Shown: positions 31,893-44,482, counted from the stretch's first letter. The stretch: DNA of 64,000 nt from Adiantum capillus-veneris (GCA_014529385.2 CM043968.1:25161513-25225512), one strand, 5' to 3'. Program-made: numbers and translations. Notes: generated from the letters alone by a model not told the origin.

Positions 31893-34800
31893 TCATACTG
31901 TGCATGCTGGGCCGAATATGTCTGTATCGATGGTGAAGAAGCCAGTGTAGAAGGCTTCTTCAAAGTCCTGGAGGTGGTATGAGGGCAAGAAAATTATTTG
32001 TTGATAGAGGGCATGTATCACCTCATGGGAAGGTTGTGCAGACAGTCCATAAACACATCTATATGTATCTTGGAAGAAGAATATGTTGTATGTGGCTTGT
32101 CCAGGTTTAAAGACCTCAAAGACTTCCAGAAGGGTTTTACATATCTTTCTGAGCATAATGCAAGAGAGGACAGGCAAGCCAGTGAACAATTTAATGGCGC
32201 ACATTAGGGTTTTCACCATGTGTTTCTCACTCATTCTCTCGCCTGCCTTCAAGCCTAGCAGCTTTGGGTAGTTGAGCCACGTGGGGTGGCTTCTCTTCAG
32301 CAATTCATGATCCTTCCATGTCTGCATCCTTGGTAGCGGGAAAAAGCTGAGGTTGTCTCTGATCATTTTAGGCGCCTCTACCAAATGAACTAAATACTGA
32401 GGGTATTTAGTGAGCCATGCCTTCCTCCATCTTGGTTGGGATTCTACAATGAGTTTAACCCCTTCTGGTTTGGTGACATCTTCATTGTATAGTGGCATTG
32501 TGGGCTCCTCTTTGATCCTCTTGTTGATTGTAGCAGCCTCATATTTGAGAAGAGGATAGGGGAGAGAGGGTTGTAGCCATTCATGTCGAATGACATTTGC
32601 ATCTAATTTTTGAATGGTCATCGACTTTAATATCCTTTGCTCCCACTGCATTGCTTATTTTGCGGTGTCCTTTATAGCTGCTTCTATGGCTTTCTGTAGA
32701 TTGTCTTCTTCTTCTTATGTCAGATCCCGAGGCTCTCGTAATGATCCCTCAAGAATGTCCTCTTGTATTATGGTGTCCACCGCATCTGACACATTATCTA
32801 TATCAATTCCTTTGGTTGCAGCCGGCCCCTGACTTTGTTGACGTTCCTCACTTGTTTGGCCCTGAAGTTCATCCAGCTGCTTCTGTAAATTGTCATTTTA
32901 TATCTGAGCTTGGTCTATCACAGATACTAATAGGTCATTGAGTTCTACATTGACCCTATCAGCTTCTTCTAGCTTCTGTTTTATCTCAACATTCTCTGTT
33001 TGCAGCATCTGTGAATTATCTTCCAGCCTTTTCTGAAGCTTCATCAATTCTACCTTCAAAGACTCGTTCTCATCTTCCAAACTGCTTTGTATCACCATCG
33101 ATCCTTCCTCCATCATCACTCTCTATTTTTTTTCAAGCGTCAACTCTTTTTGAAGTTCTATCATTTGTTCTTCAAATGCATCTCTTTCTTGGCTTGTTCT
33201 ACTTGCAGCTGCAGCTCTTGCTCTGCTCGGCGATGCTCTCAACCTTTGAATAGTTTGCTCTTTTACTTTGATTTGATCCTTGAGTTCAATTACCTCATCT
33301 TGGTTAGCTTCATATGAGAGTTCAGCCCTGTCCTTAGCCTCTTTTAATCTCTCCACTTGCTTTGACTCTTCCGCCAATTGTAGGGTTAGCTCATCCCTTT
33401 CCTTCTTAGCTTCAAAAAGAGCATTGCTGAATTTTTGGTATTCCTCTTCAGAGGTTAGTAGCTTCTGATTGCTTTCCCGGCTTTGATTTTCTAGCTCTTG
33501 ACATTTCTGTAGTGCTGCTTCTAATCTAGCTTTCAACTGTGCTTGGCCATGCATCTGGTCCTGGTTTTGCTTCTAAAGTGTTTCCACTTCTGATTTCACC
33601 TTTTCTTCACTCAATAGCAGCCCTTCATACTCCATTTCTTTAGCCATTGATCTGGCTCTCAATCCTTGCAGTCTTTGTATAACTTCTTCCCAGTCTTCCT
33701 CTTGTGGTTTCAAATCCATGGTGTCTGTTGCATTCTCCTTCAGCTCCACCAAAAAAGGGCTCAATGCGAATTTTTCTGGTTTAGGTGTTGATAATTGAAA
33801 TGCTATCTGAGCTGGCTCCTCTCGGGTGTATCCAACAGCTAGAAGATCCAAGAATATTCCATAATTTTTTGCCTCAGGATCTTGCTTTTCATCTTTTGGT
33901 TCAATTCCGCCTTCTTCTCTTTCTCTTTGTTCTCCTCTTCCTTGGAGTCTTGTTGCCCATCAAATTTGTTCAACTCCTCAGTTTGTCGGGGTTGAGGAGG
34001 ACTAGGAGGAGGTGGTGATGATGGAGGACTTGACTCTCCGATTGATGGTGGGGTTGATGGCTTCTTTTTGAAATCTCGGTCAGCTTTTGTTTTCCTCTCT
34101 CTTTCTTCCCCTTCATGCTCTTCTAGCAGCTTCCACCTCACATCATCAACCTCTTCATCAGTAAAAGGTATGACTGGAATGTTCTCAGCAGCTGCCGCAT
34201 CTAGGATCTCAAAATTCTTTATGTAGTCTTCGAAGTGATCCCTATTTTTCCTTCGAGAAGATCCTGACATTGCCTCAAGTGAGGGCTTCCATGATTCATT
34301 TAGATCTCCTTTAAGCATTTGTTGGGGTCTGAAACTCTCCATCAATCTCTCTAGCCGAGCGGTCTTCTGGGATTTGGTCTCTTTTGCTGGCATTTGTACC
34401 GTAGCTTTCTTCCCTTTCTTTGGTTGAGCAGGCTCTTCTTCCATTGTCTCTAGCTTTCTCTTTAGTCTGGTGGTTACCCTGGGAGCTGTAGATTGCTCTT
34501 CTTCCTTGTCTTTTGTCAGCTTCAACCAGTCAATCTATGATGTAGGAAGAGGCCACTGGCCCTTAGCATGTAGAGCTTCATATATCACCTTTGTGAGCAT
34601 CTCCCCTGCTACAATGTATGTAGGATTCGGGGTTCCCATCTTCACAATGTTGTACTGTAGGTACGCCGCATAATCAATCTCACCTGGCTTGCTTGTCTTC
34701 ATTGCCCATGTGAATGTTGTTTCAATTGTCGCATGTGGCGCAATGTACTTTTGAGGCCTCTTTGTGCAAATATGGAAATATTGGTTGTAAAGTTGGCACA

Positions 34801-35344
34801 TGGTTGCCACCATTAGATCTGCAACATCCTCGAAGGTGTAGTTCTTCTTGATTTCCTTGTATACCTTTATCTCTTCTCGCCTCTTGTTGACACTGTCTCG
34901 TGCATTAGAGAGGTTCAAGGCCTTTACAACCACCTCTGGCATGATTACAATCACTCTGTTCTTTCCTTGCAGATCTGTCACCTTGGCTATGCCGTTCTCT
35001 TTGATTGTGGTGACGAATTCCTAGACTCTCTGAATGTCAATTCCTTCTAGCAAAGCCTCAAAATAATTGTGTAAGTCCAGTTTTTCCAAGAGAGACACTA
35101 TTTTTGGCTTTCTCATGAACTCATTGAGTTCTTGTGGTATCATTGGCAGCTCTATGGCATTGCCTTCTGGGTCCTTGAACAGGCCTTGGTATATCCTGAT
35201 GTCGTTTGCTTCCAACAAGTTGCTTTGTAACCAAGTGGTAGTGGGCTTTATGGTTCCTGCGGGTATTACAAATGGCTCCACTTCATCTAGGTAATCTTTG
35301 TTGGTCATTCTTTTCTTCTTTGCTGGTGAGTTAGCGGCTGCCAT
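31893..35344 (-). pseudogene. Third ORF of element A (coiled-coil protein, unknown function)
   Basis: The frame originally ran about 1150 codons from MAAANSPAKKKRMTNKDYLD (35344), with in-frame stops (for example near 35020, 34530, 33560, 33120 and 32897) and one frameshift near 33845. The N-terminal 270 residues form a helical domain (EFVTTIKENGIAKVTD, VIVIMPEVVVKALNLS, PTYIVAGEMLTKVIYEAL) that recalls the plant mobile-domain-like ORFs of Athila/Tat elements. A basic and acidic Pro-rich linker with KLKRKLE and KKGKK follows, then a long coiled coil (about 33850-32900). The C-terminal domain has PRWRKAWLTKYPQYL, HPTWLNYPKLLGLK and LPSYHLQDFEEAFYTGFF. Element B has a homologue with the same order. 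No signal peptide or clear membrane span is seen, so an envelope role is not supported. Confidence 0.7.
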
Positions 35345-35465
35345 GGATCCTGTTGCACTCAGTAGTTCAAAGTTAGCGTTCTTTACAGATTAGCTGATAA
35401 ACTGAGTTTTAACTATCCAATTGACTTGAAAATTGAAACATGAGCTCAAGAGGGACTAAGGATGC

Positions 35466-35485
35466 CCTGCAAATGAAAACAGTAA
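35466..35485 (-). promoter_or_regulatory. Predicted splice acceptor before the third ORF of A
   Basis: Minus-strand CTTACTGTTTTCATTTGCAG followed by GG is a strong acceptor, with a pyrimidine tract and a branch-like TTCTTAC, 122 bases upstream of the third-ORF ATG. Paired with the leader donor at 43352 it would give a spliced third-ORF mRNA. Confidence 0.5.
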
Positions 35486-35510
35486 GAATTGTGCTTCAAA
35501 TTAAACCTGA

Positions 35511-36389
35511 AGACATCCTACGCGTAGGATGTCTTTTTCCTTAGAATGGCTTGAGACTTGTCATGATGATAGGGCATGACCTGTACATCACAGCTATGTG
35601 CTTGGATTTTGATTTGGACACCAAAAAGTGAAATATTGGACTATTTTAGGCTTTGGTACACAAATGGGTAGGATGTCCGGTAATGATGAGCAAATGTGCT
35701 CCAAATGACTTGAAAATTGATATGTAGGCTTCTTGTAGCATGTTTGTCCCATTTATGATGTCAAACTTTGCTCAGTAGGTCAATATGACTCTCAAGACAT
35801 ACTACGCGTAGGATGTCTTTTTGTTCAGAATTGCATGAAACCTGTCATTATGATAGGGCATAGCCTGTGGATCATCACCCTGGTCTTAGATTTGAATTTG
35901 GATAGGTTTTGAGGGTAGGAACACCATTTCTGGTGTCTGGGACTCTGAAAAGTACATCTATGGAGCTATGAGGCCAAAAAGTGATTTGTTTGGCTAGAAA
36001 CTTGGTGGGTGGGCTTGTATGAATGTGATAAACATATGTGAAGGCCAAAATATCCATCTGGAGGTCATTTCAAGCTTAGACACATACTACGCGTAGGATG
36101 TCTTTTTTTGTGATTTTCAAGATATGACCTCACAGTTGGCTTTGACATGATGTGAAGAGTGTATGGTTCAAGTTTCACTTGATTTGGATCATTTTTTATA
36201 GGTCTATGACCAATTCTTGCTTCTATGCTCTGACTTTGTCTTATTTGATGCATAAGAGGTCAACTTTTGTCCAGATGGGGTGAAACTTGAGGGATAAGCT
36301 GTAAATGACATGTAGAAGCTGTGTGTATGGTTAAATGATGAGTTGGGTGCCCAAACATGGCCTTGAGACATCCTACGCGTAGGATGTCT
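35511..36389. repeat. Four palindromes at 284 bp spacing upstream of third ORF (A)
   Basis: A 24 bp palindrome with half-site AGACATCCTACG occurs at 35511-35534, 35795-35818 (one change), about 36080-36103 (changed left arm) and 36366-36389. Start-to-start spacing is 284-286 bp. Sequence between palindromes is only loosely repeated (for example GTCATGATGATAGGGCAT against GTCATTATGATAGGGCAT). Confidence 0.88.
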
Positions 36390-36511
36390 CCTGTGCAGTT
36401 TTTGTAACCAGTCCTATTAACATGTGCATATGACCTCCCTAAGTCCCTTTGTGCTTTATTTCAATTTAAAAAATCAAATGGTTAGTTAAAACTCCCTTCT
36501 TGGCTTTCGGA

Positions 36512-36869
36512 GCCTCAGAGGTGATTTTTGACTCTTGGAGCGCTTTTCCGTGATGAAATTTCTTGATGATGACCAGCATAGCTTCATTAACCCTTGGGGA
36601 ACCTTGCCATGTGATTCTTGTTGGTTTTGGCTTCACTTGAGCAATTTGTCGCTCTGGAAGCGTCCATGATTGCGTTTGCATGCCCCCGATGCCTCAGAGG
36701 TGATTTTTGACTCTTGGAGCGCTTTTCCGTGATGAAATTTCTTGATGATGACCAGCATAGTTTCATTAACCCTTGGGAAACCTTGCCATGTGATTCTTGT
36801 TGGTTTTGGCTTCACTTGAGCGATTTGTCGCTCTGGAAGCGTCCATGATTGCGTTTGCATGCCCCCGAT
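36512..36869. repeat. 179 bp tandem duplication
   Basis: 36512-36690 and 36691-36869 are head-to-tail copies starting GCCTCAGAGGTG, with only a few differences. On the minus strand the unit encodes a short frame including PTRITWQGSPRVNEAM, which may be duplicated coding or spacer sequence. Confidence 0.9.
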
Positions 36870-38157
36870 GATTTGTAGTGGTCTACCACCATAGGATTTG
36901 GTTGTTGAAGGCCTTGGTAAGCCGCTCATGAAGTTTGGTGGCAAACGGACATCTCGCTTGGTTGTGAGAGCCAAGTGATGCTTTGCATTTTTGAGGCCGT
37001 TTCTGAACTTAGGCCTACTTTGGGTTGCCTTTTGGCCATGTGGCCCATGTAGCCTTGTAGAGCTCGTCGAGAAGCTCCTACTCATGAGTTTTGGTATCTT
37101 TCGGGTTACTTTTGCCGGATTTTTCTCTTTGTGGCCTCTTGCAGGGTTCGAGAAGTTAGGGTTTTTTCCATTGCTTTCTTGCCTCCTTTGGGCATCCAAG
37201 ATTGGTCTCCTAGGCTAGGGTAAACTCCCTATTAGGTCTTGTTGGTATTGGGCTAGCCGTTAGGTGGTTACCTATGCTCACAGGTCTCTTCCCTGCAAAC
37301 CTCGTTGGAGTTCTATGCTAGTTTTGGCAACAAAACATCACATATACAGAGCATAAGGTGCTGAGTCTACCTCTCATATCTGGTAGTCGTCGGCAGATGA
37401 CTGTGCTTGGCGTATCGGCTCTGTTGGAAGTCATGTGCGCTCTAGGTGGCTAGAGCTCTCTCTCACAAGTGAATAGTAGAAATGTGCTCTAAGTAGAGTG
37501 AAAAAACCTTATAATGGGGGGCCCAGAACCACTTTTCATGAAATTTTACATGTGCGCCTAACTTTTCACGAAACGCGGTTTAGGCTCGAAAAGTTCTCCA
37601 TTTGGACTCCGTTTGCCCAGTTTCTCAGAATTTTGACGATTCAGTCAAAATCTGGCCACAATACACCTCCCGCTTCATTCTCATAATTGCACCCCCACTG
37701 CACCCTGGGTTGTCTTCCAGTCACTGATCATCCCCATCTTTTTTGTTTTTCATTACGATCGCATTTCACCTTGCTTTTTGTATTTTTGAAGTTTTTCTGC
37801 CGAAAATTAGTAAATCTAAAGGGAAAATAGCAAAATCAATCCAAAAAAATCCCAAAAATCAAAATAAATCAAAACCTTCACCCCGAAACACTATGTACAC
37901 TTACATGTACTTTTTATGGTCAGATTTCTCCGTTTTACCAATATTTTGCACAAAAAATGGCTATTTTTACATATACACACACTTAACAACCCCAATTTGG
38001 CGTTTGGCCTCATATGTCTGTATATTGATGTTGTATAAGGGCATATGTACTTTGGTTAGTCCATAAAATTTCACAATCAAACGTAAAACCCCTCAAAAAT
38101 AGTCAAAACATGCCCTTTTTGCTGCTTTTTACGGTCATCGGGTCCGCATTGAGAATG
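36870..38157. other. Element A spacer between internal PPT and palindromes
   Basis: A minus-strand frame of 188 codons (37199-36633, running through the duplication) is basic and Ser/Lys-rich, with no recognised domain. The rest, up to the internal PPT, is noncoding and T-rich. It may hold an internal promoter or the untranslated part of a third-ORF transcript. Confidence 0.4.
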
Positions 38158-38172
38158 CCTCCCCCCCTCCTT
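38158..38172 (-). other. Internal polypurine tract of element A
   Basis: AAGGAGGGGGGGAGG on the minus strand lies just after the end of the Trp-motif tail and about 6.3 kb before the 3' PPT. B and D have equivalents. Confidence 0.65.
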
Positions 38173-38264
38173 ATTGGAGTCCTCCTGGATGACAAGGTAT
38201 CGCTTTGGGGTATGTGCTCTGCATGGGTTAAAATCGTGCTAATGCACGGCCTTGTAACATGGCC

Positions 38265-39520
38265 CTACCTAATGCATACTCGGTCAATGCATGTTAAACT
38301 AATGCGGTGCGAGAGGAGGGAATAAGCAAGATGCTTTATTGGCATTCGACGACGAGGTTTCCTATTTGTTGTTGGTTGGGTTGGATGATTTTCTTTGCAA
38401 TTAAAAGTTGTAATTCTGCCGCTCGTTGTTTGATCGTCTTCTTTGCGAAGGTGCCCTGGTTTTTCGCTACTGCAGGTATGGCCGTTATGGTCTCCGTGGA
38501 GAGAAGTGTCGTGTCTGATGTAGCCATAATCTTTTTCTCTTTTGCTTTTCATTTTGTAGCTTTGTTTTGGATGTGTTTGTAGGTTTATGGCCTCTTTTTT
38601 GGTCGTGGTGGTTGTTCTATTGATCGGCATCCACACAAATTGATTTGCCGATGTCGTTTGTCTGGCTGTTGGTTTTGCTCGTACTGAAGGGAGTTCCTGT
38701 AGCATCACTTTGGGGATCCAAATGCGTGTCTCATGTTTTTAGCGATTGAGCATGTTTTTTGGTATCCACATTTGTTTTATGATCCTTCTCGGTGTTTGTT
38801 TAACATTGTTGTGCTGAGGTTTTCTGCTACTGCCTTGTGGTTTGTAGGCTCGTTCACATCCATCCTTTCGTACCCATATCTGTTGTTTGCTTAATGTTGA
38901 CCTTGATTTATTCCTTGTCGCCTATGGTAGCTTCTTCTTTGATTGAATGGATTGGGCGATGTCATGTTTATCCTTTTTAGGTGTCTTTTGCTGATTAAGT
39001 GTCACCCATCTTTTTTGCTTTTTATCAAGTGATTGTGGCACTAGTGTCAGGTTCTTCATGGTTGTCTGAGCAAAGGCTACCACTTGGTGTTCTTGTGCTT
39101 GTTGAATTATGACCATATTCGTACTCCAATCTATCTTCACATTGTACTCTTTCTGCCATGGTTGTCCCAACAACATTGGATGTGGTGTGCACATATCCTC
39201 AACCACATAAAACTTGTGGGGATAAACATTTTGATGTACTTGTACATGCAATATCATCCAGCCCAATGTGCTTAATGAATGTGATGTACTGCTTTCCAGT
39301 GCTTGTTGAGTAGGATGGAGTTGTTCTTTGAATTGGAGTTGTTTATATAATTTGCAAGAAATCAAATTTGCTTGAGCTCCGGAATCAAGCAATGCCGTCG
39401 ATTCAACTTGATTGCTACCCTTTGACTGTAATTATTGGTTCCACTGTGTCTTCACTAAAATTCGTTAATCGAATAGCATTTATTCGCAATGGTGATCCAA
39501 TTTGTTGTTGTTGTCGTAGA
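38265..39520 (-). pseudogene. Second retropepsin-like domain and Trp-motif tail of A
   Basis: Directly downstream of the integrase C-terminus and a Gln-rich linker (RRLLRQQQQ), the minus strand encodes an aspartic-protease-like domain: a leading strand pair (EPIITVKG, then ESTALLDSGAQANLIS at about 39420-39370), STLGWMILHVQVH, HKFYVVEDM and LGQPWQKEYNVKIDWSTN (about 39150). DSGA is a canonical retropepsin active site, and LGQPW...IDW is the usual last strand. A basic tail follows with repeated Trp motifs IWVRKD, MWIPKN, IWIPKV and VWMPIN (about 38860-38620), then a helical end (KQRAAELQLLIAKK). One frameshift separates it from integrase, and the tail has several breaks. It could act as a protease or, being after integrase, as an RNA/DNA-binding fold. 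Confidence 0.72.
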
Positions 39521-41060
39521 AGCCTTCTTTTTGCAATGCGTTCTTTTGCTTCTTCTTGTGCTTCGTTTCGTATCCTCTGTTTCTCCTTCATTCGTTGTTT
39601 TTCTTGATGGATTTGTTGAAAAATATCCTGTGTTAGTGGTAAATGATACTTTTTTAACCGGCACCCACTAATCCAATTTGGCATTTCTTCTCCTTCCAAT
39701 GTCGCAAGTTTGACAACTCTGCTTTGTGATAAGTCAGTAATCACAAAGGGCCCCATCCCTCGCTTTTTAAGTTTTTTGGCATGTTGCTTCAAAGTATAAA
39801 CAAGTACATAATCACCTGTTTTGAACTCTTTTGTACGCACATGCTTGTCAAAAAACTCTTTTTGTCTTCTCTTCTTAGCATAGATCAAAGCTACAGCTCT
39901 CCGTCAAAGTTCATCTAGCTTTTCAAGATCATCTATTCTTGAAGAGAGCTCATGGACTGTCCATTCTAAGCGTTTTGCGACTCGTAGAGTTGGAATCAAA
40001 AACTCTATGGGTAATATAGCATTTAGACCAAACACCATGTGATACGGTGTTGTTCCAATCGATGTTTTATAAGCTACCATGTATACCCATAGTGTTGAGT
40101 GTAATTGTTGATCCCAGTCTGCCCTTGTTTCTGATACAATTTTAGTCAAAACAGTGCATAGTGTTTTATTTGTGGCCTCAGCTTGTCCATTTGCCTGTGG
40201 ATGATATGGAGCAAATTTTATATGTATGACCATGAATTCCTCTAACGGGTATTCAATGACTTCATCAAGAAAATGTGTTCCTCGATCACTGACAATTTCT
40301 ATTGGTAATCCGTATCGTACAAAGACATTCTCATACAAAAATTGTGCAGTGGTTCTTTCATCTGCTTTTTGTGTTGCTTTAGCTTCAGCCCATTTTGTGA
40401 GATATACAATGATATATTGGATATGGGTGCGATATGCCGGGAGTGAAATAGGCCCCACAAAATCAATTCCCCATTTTGCAAATGCCCGTGCTCCCATCAT
40501 TGGCCGTAGTGGCATCTCATCTCTCTTTATCGGCACCTTAGTGCGCTGACATGCGTCACAATGCTTTACAAATTCCTCAGCGTCCATGTGCAATGTAGGC
40601 CACCATATCCCTGCGGTTAAGACAACTTTGCCGTCTTATCGCCTGAAAAATGTCCTCCACTTATTCCTCCATGTGTATGTTCTAGAATCAGCAAGTATTC
40701 ACTTTTACTTGCACAGATTCTAAGTTGATTGTCCTTTCCTCGCTTGTAGAGTTGATTTTCAATTAAAGTAAAGTCTCGGGCCTCCAACTCTATAGACCTT
40801 TTTTGCGCTTTTGTTATGTTTTTAGGAAATGTCCTTGTTGTTAAGAAATCAATGATATATTGACTCCATGCAGGTGCAATGGTTACCTGAAACAATGTCG
40901 CGTGATCCACCGGTCGTTTGGCACTACATATAGTACAATTGTTAACATAAGCATGTGTGTCAGCATACATAGTTGGCCAATAAACTCCTAAGTGTTTCAA
41001 TCTTTGGTGTGTTTTCATTGTTGAACACTGAAATGCACAGTCTTGGATGTGTGCTTCTTC
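39415..41060 (-). pseudogene. Integrase of element A
   Basis: Integrase inserts the element DNA into chromosomes. The order on the minus strand is: an HHCC-like segment (KTHQRLKHLGVYWPTM, CTICSAKR; about 41020-40910), a linker (LIENQLYKRGKDNQLRICAS), a second HHCC segment (HTHGGISGGHFSGDKTAK, then CDACQRTK at about 40560), and the catalytic core with WGIDFVGPI, SDRGTHF and HPQANGQAEATNK, which keeps the D, D and E residues. A short deletion removes residues around YIIVYLTKW. The C-terminal part has GDYVLVYTLKQHAKKLKKRG (about 39800) and PNWISGCRLKKYHLPLT. Stops near 40615 and 39900 break the frame. The gene continues into the second protease. Confidence 0.85.
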
Positions 41061-41237
41061 AAGATAACACTCGAATTCCTCTAGATTTATACATCATCAT
41101 AGGATTTGGTCCGAGCCTAGATGGTACAGTCGTCCTGCAATCAACTGAAAGTTTTTTGTTTGTCGAAATGTTTGTTGTTTGGATCCGTCTTCTTTGTTAT
41201 CAAATCTACCTCCAAATGAAAGAATGCTAATAATTTC

Positions 41238-41775
41238 CTAAGACCATTTGGGTATCATTTCAATATTGAAAAGATAAGCGTCAGGTATGTCATCATCTAC
41301 TCCTTTAGGAGCTTCCCCGTTTTGCAGTCTTGAAAGATGATCCACTCGTAGATGAGTTTTACCTTTTTTACCTACCACTGTGAAGTCAAACTCTAGCAAT
41401 ATAATAAACCAGCGTACAATTCTCCCAGTATTGCATGGTTTATTTACTAGATACAAAAGAGCTTGATGATCTGTGAAGAACACAAATTTGTTTGCAAGCA
41501 AGTAATACCGAAATTTCTTTACAGTATATATCATTCCTAATCCCTCTCTTTCAGTGGTGGTGTAGTTCTTTTCTACACTATTTAGATGTCGGCTCGCATA
41601 ACAAACAAGGAAATCCATTGTTCCCTCTCCAGGTTGAGCCAGAATACTCCCAATTGCGTATGTAGAGGAATCAATGTGAACATGGAATATATTTTCCCAA
41701 TCTGGTTCTTTAAGTACAGGTGCTAATACAAGGTTTTCCTTAAGCTTTTTGAATGAAGTTTCACACTCCTCAGTC
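41238..41775 (-). pseudogene. RNase H of element A, fused to gag by deletion
   Basis: The segment reads ECETSFKKLKENLVLAPVLK, VHIDSSTYAIGSILAQPG, SVEKNYTTTEREGLGMIYTV and LLANKFVFFTDHQALLYLVN, ending with HLRVDHLSRL and the region before integrase. It is the tethered RNase H that degrades template RNA, with acidic residues at the expected places (HIDSS, TTEREGL, FTDHQAL). At about 41775 it is joined directly to the gag capsid core, so the nucleocapsid, protease and RT have been lost through a deletion. Confidence 0.85.
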
Positions 41776-43323
41776 CAGAGACGGTATTATGAGCTACCCC
41801 CCTTTGTGAGAATTCCTCAATAAACTCATCAAAAACCTCCTCCATAGACTCAAAATCTCTACGCTCCATGGAGTCAAACCAAGTAGCGGCATCCTCTTCT
41901 AGGGTAAGTCCAAACCCTGCAAATTGAATAGGGAAGTCCAAAACTTCTTCAGCGCTAATTGCATGCATGAAGGCTGCTACATGATCCCTAGGATCTTTGT
42001 TTCCCGTGTATTTCTTGTTTACCTATTTTTGCACCTGGAAAGGTCTAATTCTATAATGGTCTATAAATCTCATCATTGGTTCTCCTCATCCTACTCGATA
42101 TACCTTCTCTGGCCTTCGGTAGTGGGAGGGTTCCTCTCCCAGAGGTGCTCCTAAGTCATAATTTCTGATGGTTCTCGCAAGAGGTGGTTCATCTCTTCGA
42201 ACTCATTCTATGGGTTGTCTTCTGGGCTCTGTCGACTCTTGAGTTTTTGGCTTACTCTCACCTTGATACTGTGAATAGAGTGGTGGTTCTTATAATTCTC
42301 TTAGCCCTCGTGTAGCTGGATAACCACCTCTATTTTGGTCTTGTTCTAATGTCGCACTTTGTTGAAGCCATGCCTGGAATGATGGTTGGGTTGCCTGTTG
42401 GTTCTGGTAGTTGATGGTCTGTTGTTGGTTAGAATGTGATGTTGCGTCATACTCCTCTGAAAATGGATTTGTTGACTTGCTAGGGGTATAGGTGGACCTT
42501 GGACTTCTTCGGGGACATATGTTGATGTTTCTAGAACTGTTTCCTTATCTACCTCCTCTTGCAGAATTCGTTTGTATTCTCGTCCGTACCTGTCAACAAA
42601 AATGATATTCTTCCCCATAGCAATTTCCTAAGAGAACAAGTAAATAACCTTGTCATTGCTTAATTCATCTTTGCATCGAAAGTAAGAGACTACTCCATCG
42701 CTCTCATGCTTGTAAATTCCCACATTCTCATTATAGGTAGAGACTCTGGTTGTTTTTTTATCATACATAAAAAGAGCTCCAAGTCGATCAATTTTTGGAG
42801 GCGGCACTTGAGTTTCTGAGACCATTTTTCCTTTTGCCACATTATCTCCATACATGTTATAATCCTCAGGGTTGCTAACTATCAGATAGTGGTTACCCTT
42901 TTCATCTCTAAATCTATCTCCAACATCATAGACTTGAATTATCTCTAGTCTCTGAGAAGGCCGTTCCTCTATACAAATACACTTGCGTCCCCGATAGTCA
43001 GAATAAACTAGGGCTCCCCGAGAGTTTGTTCCTTCTAAGAAGATTATAGTGAACTTGGCATTGTTCAAAGGGTTTTGGGAGGTGCTTCCTCCTAGCATTG
43101 GTCCTTCACCGGAGAAACCTCCTGGCTGTTGACTACCCATCATGAAGAAGGAGTTATCTGATGAAGTGTCAGTATCACTACCTTCCTCAATGATTGGGGC
43201 TAATGGATCTAGCCTTGCCTGGGTTACACTTTCTTCCGTGGATACTAAGCTACCTTGATTACCTACCACTTTATGGTCTCTAGGAATGTGTCTTCCTGAT
43301 CTTAAATTCATCAAACTTAGCAA
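41776..43323 (-). pseudogene. Gag of element A with unusual N-terminal domain
   Basis: The minus-strand frame starts at 43323 or at MNLRSGRHIPRD just inside it. After an acidic, Ser-rich stretch comes a beta-rich domain of about 150 residues with VGDRFRDEKGNHYLIVSNPE, TTRVSTYNENVGIYKHESD, YFRCKDEL and, past a stop at 42627, FVDRYGREYKRI. Element B has a homologue. Beyond a broken Gln/Pro-rich spacer lies the gag core (41968-41780): MHAISAEEVLDFPIQFAGFG, TLEEDAATWFDSMERRDF and FDEFIEEFSQRG. The core ends at the deletion that joins it to RNase H. Function: particle formation; the N-terminal domain is not recognised. Confidence 0.75.
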
Positions 43324-43346
43324 TGCAATTTATCACAAATCCAACC

Positions 43347-43355
43347 ACTCACCTG
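43347..43355 (-). promoter_or_regulatory. Predicted splice donor upstream of gag (A)
   Basis: CAG/GTGAGT on the minus strand (GT at 43352-43351) lies about 30 bases before the gag ATG. B has CAG/GTAAGA in the same place, followed by similar sequence (GGTTTGGATT against GGTTGGATTT). Confidence 0.55.
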
Positions 43356-43732
43356 GCAAGGAATCAGTTTCTGCTCAACTTCTTGCCTTGCTACTGAATA
43401 TACCTGTACACAAGCGTTTAATTTCGGCAATCGAATCAAAGCATTTAACCGCTACAGGTGGTCTTAGTAATGATTGGTATAATTGAAGGGTTAATCCCAA
43501 CCACTATTGTACTCTATACACTTCTGATGCTCTTGATCAGGTCTGTCGATTTTGGATTGTACACCACCCAAGTGTTTGTCAGTCTAGAGGTAAAGTTTCA
43601 ATTCTGTCTTTGCTCTGTCAAAAAGGTCAAACAAAGTCCAATTTCACTTTTGAAAGAAGTTTTGGAACCCTTAAGTCAATTAGAACCTCCAGGTATGTCA
43701 ACAGTGTAATTTTGTCCAAAAAATGACCCTGT

Positions 43733-44482
43733 AGACATCCTACGCGTAGGATGTCTTTTTGCTCTGTTTCAGCCAAAATTGCAATGTAGACTTCCCTCGA
43801 TGTGCTGAGATTCCAGTTGTTCTTACTTTTTGGTTTGGACACCTATAAGCTGGTCAACTAATCAGAAATTTGTTTCAGAAGCCTAATGTCCGTTCTGATG
43901 AATTCATCAGTCAAATCAACTCCAAATTGGACCAAACTTGACTAGGAGGTTTTTCTAAGGCTATATGAGAGCTTGGTATGTCTTAGATAGGATTTTAGAC
44001 TTTTCATCATGCATTAGACATACTACGCGTAGGATGTCTTTTGCAACAGAATTTAACCCTACTTAATCCAAAGCGTTTCCTTTGATGTGCTGAGCTCTTT
44101 GGTGTATTTAGATTTTTGTTTGGATGTCAACAGACCCCAAACTCAGCTATTCTAGCCTTTTTCAGTCAAAAATACTAAAGTCTGCTTAAACTCCAATTTT
44201 CTCACCCAATTGAGATGAAACCTTTCACATGCACTCGATGAATCATGTAGATCATGCACATAAAGACATCCTATGGTTTTGGTCTTAAAATAATGCCTTG
44301 GCACAATTTGGGTAGGATGTCAGGTAATTCCTATCTTTTGGCCACAATCTATCAAGATATGGTCAATGTTCCACTTTCCAAGTGAAATTAGGGTAAAACC
44401 TACCTTCTTAACACTCTGATAAACTCAGATTCTCCAAATTCCTGCCAGATCACCCTATAGACATCGTACGCGTAAGATATCT
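43733..44482. repeat. Three leader palindromes of element A
   Basis: The AGACATCCTACG half-site palindrome occurs at 43733-43756, 44016-44039 (one change) and 44459-44482 (several changes). Spacings are 283 and 443 bp. A lone half-site (GTAGGATGTCT) lies in each LTR (about 31232 and 45353). Confidence 0.88.

Noticed and set aside
31893-35344. Third ORF as a retroviral-type envelope gene
   Set aside because: No signal peptide, transmembrane segment or glycoprotein-like Cys pattern; the centre is a long charged coiled coil.
35511-36389. Satellite DNA explanation for the 284 bp palindrome array
   Set aside because: Only the palindromes are well kept, there are just four copies, and similar palindromes occur in the gag leader, so a regulatory module in the element fits better.
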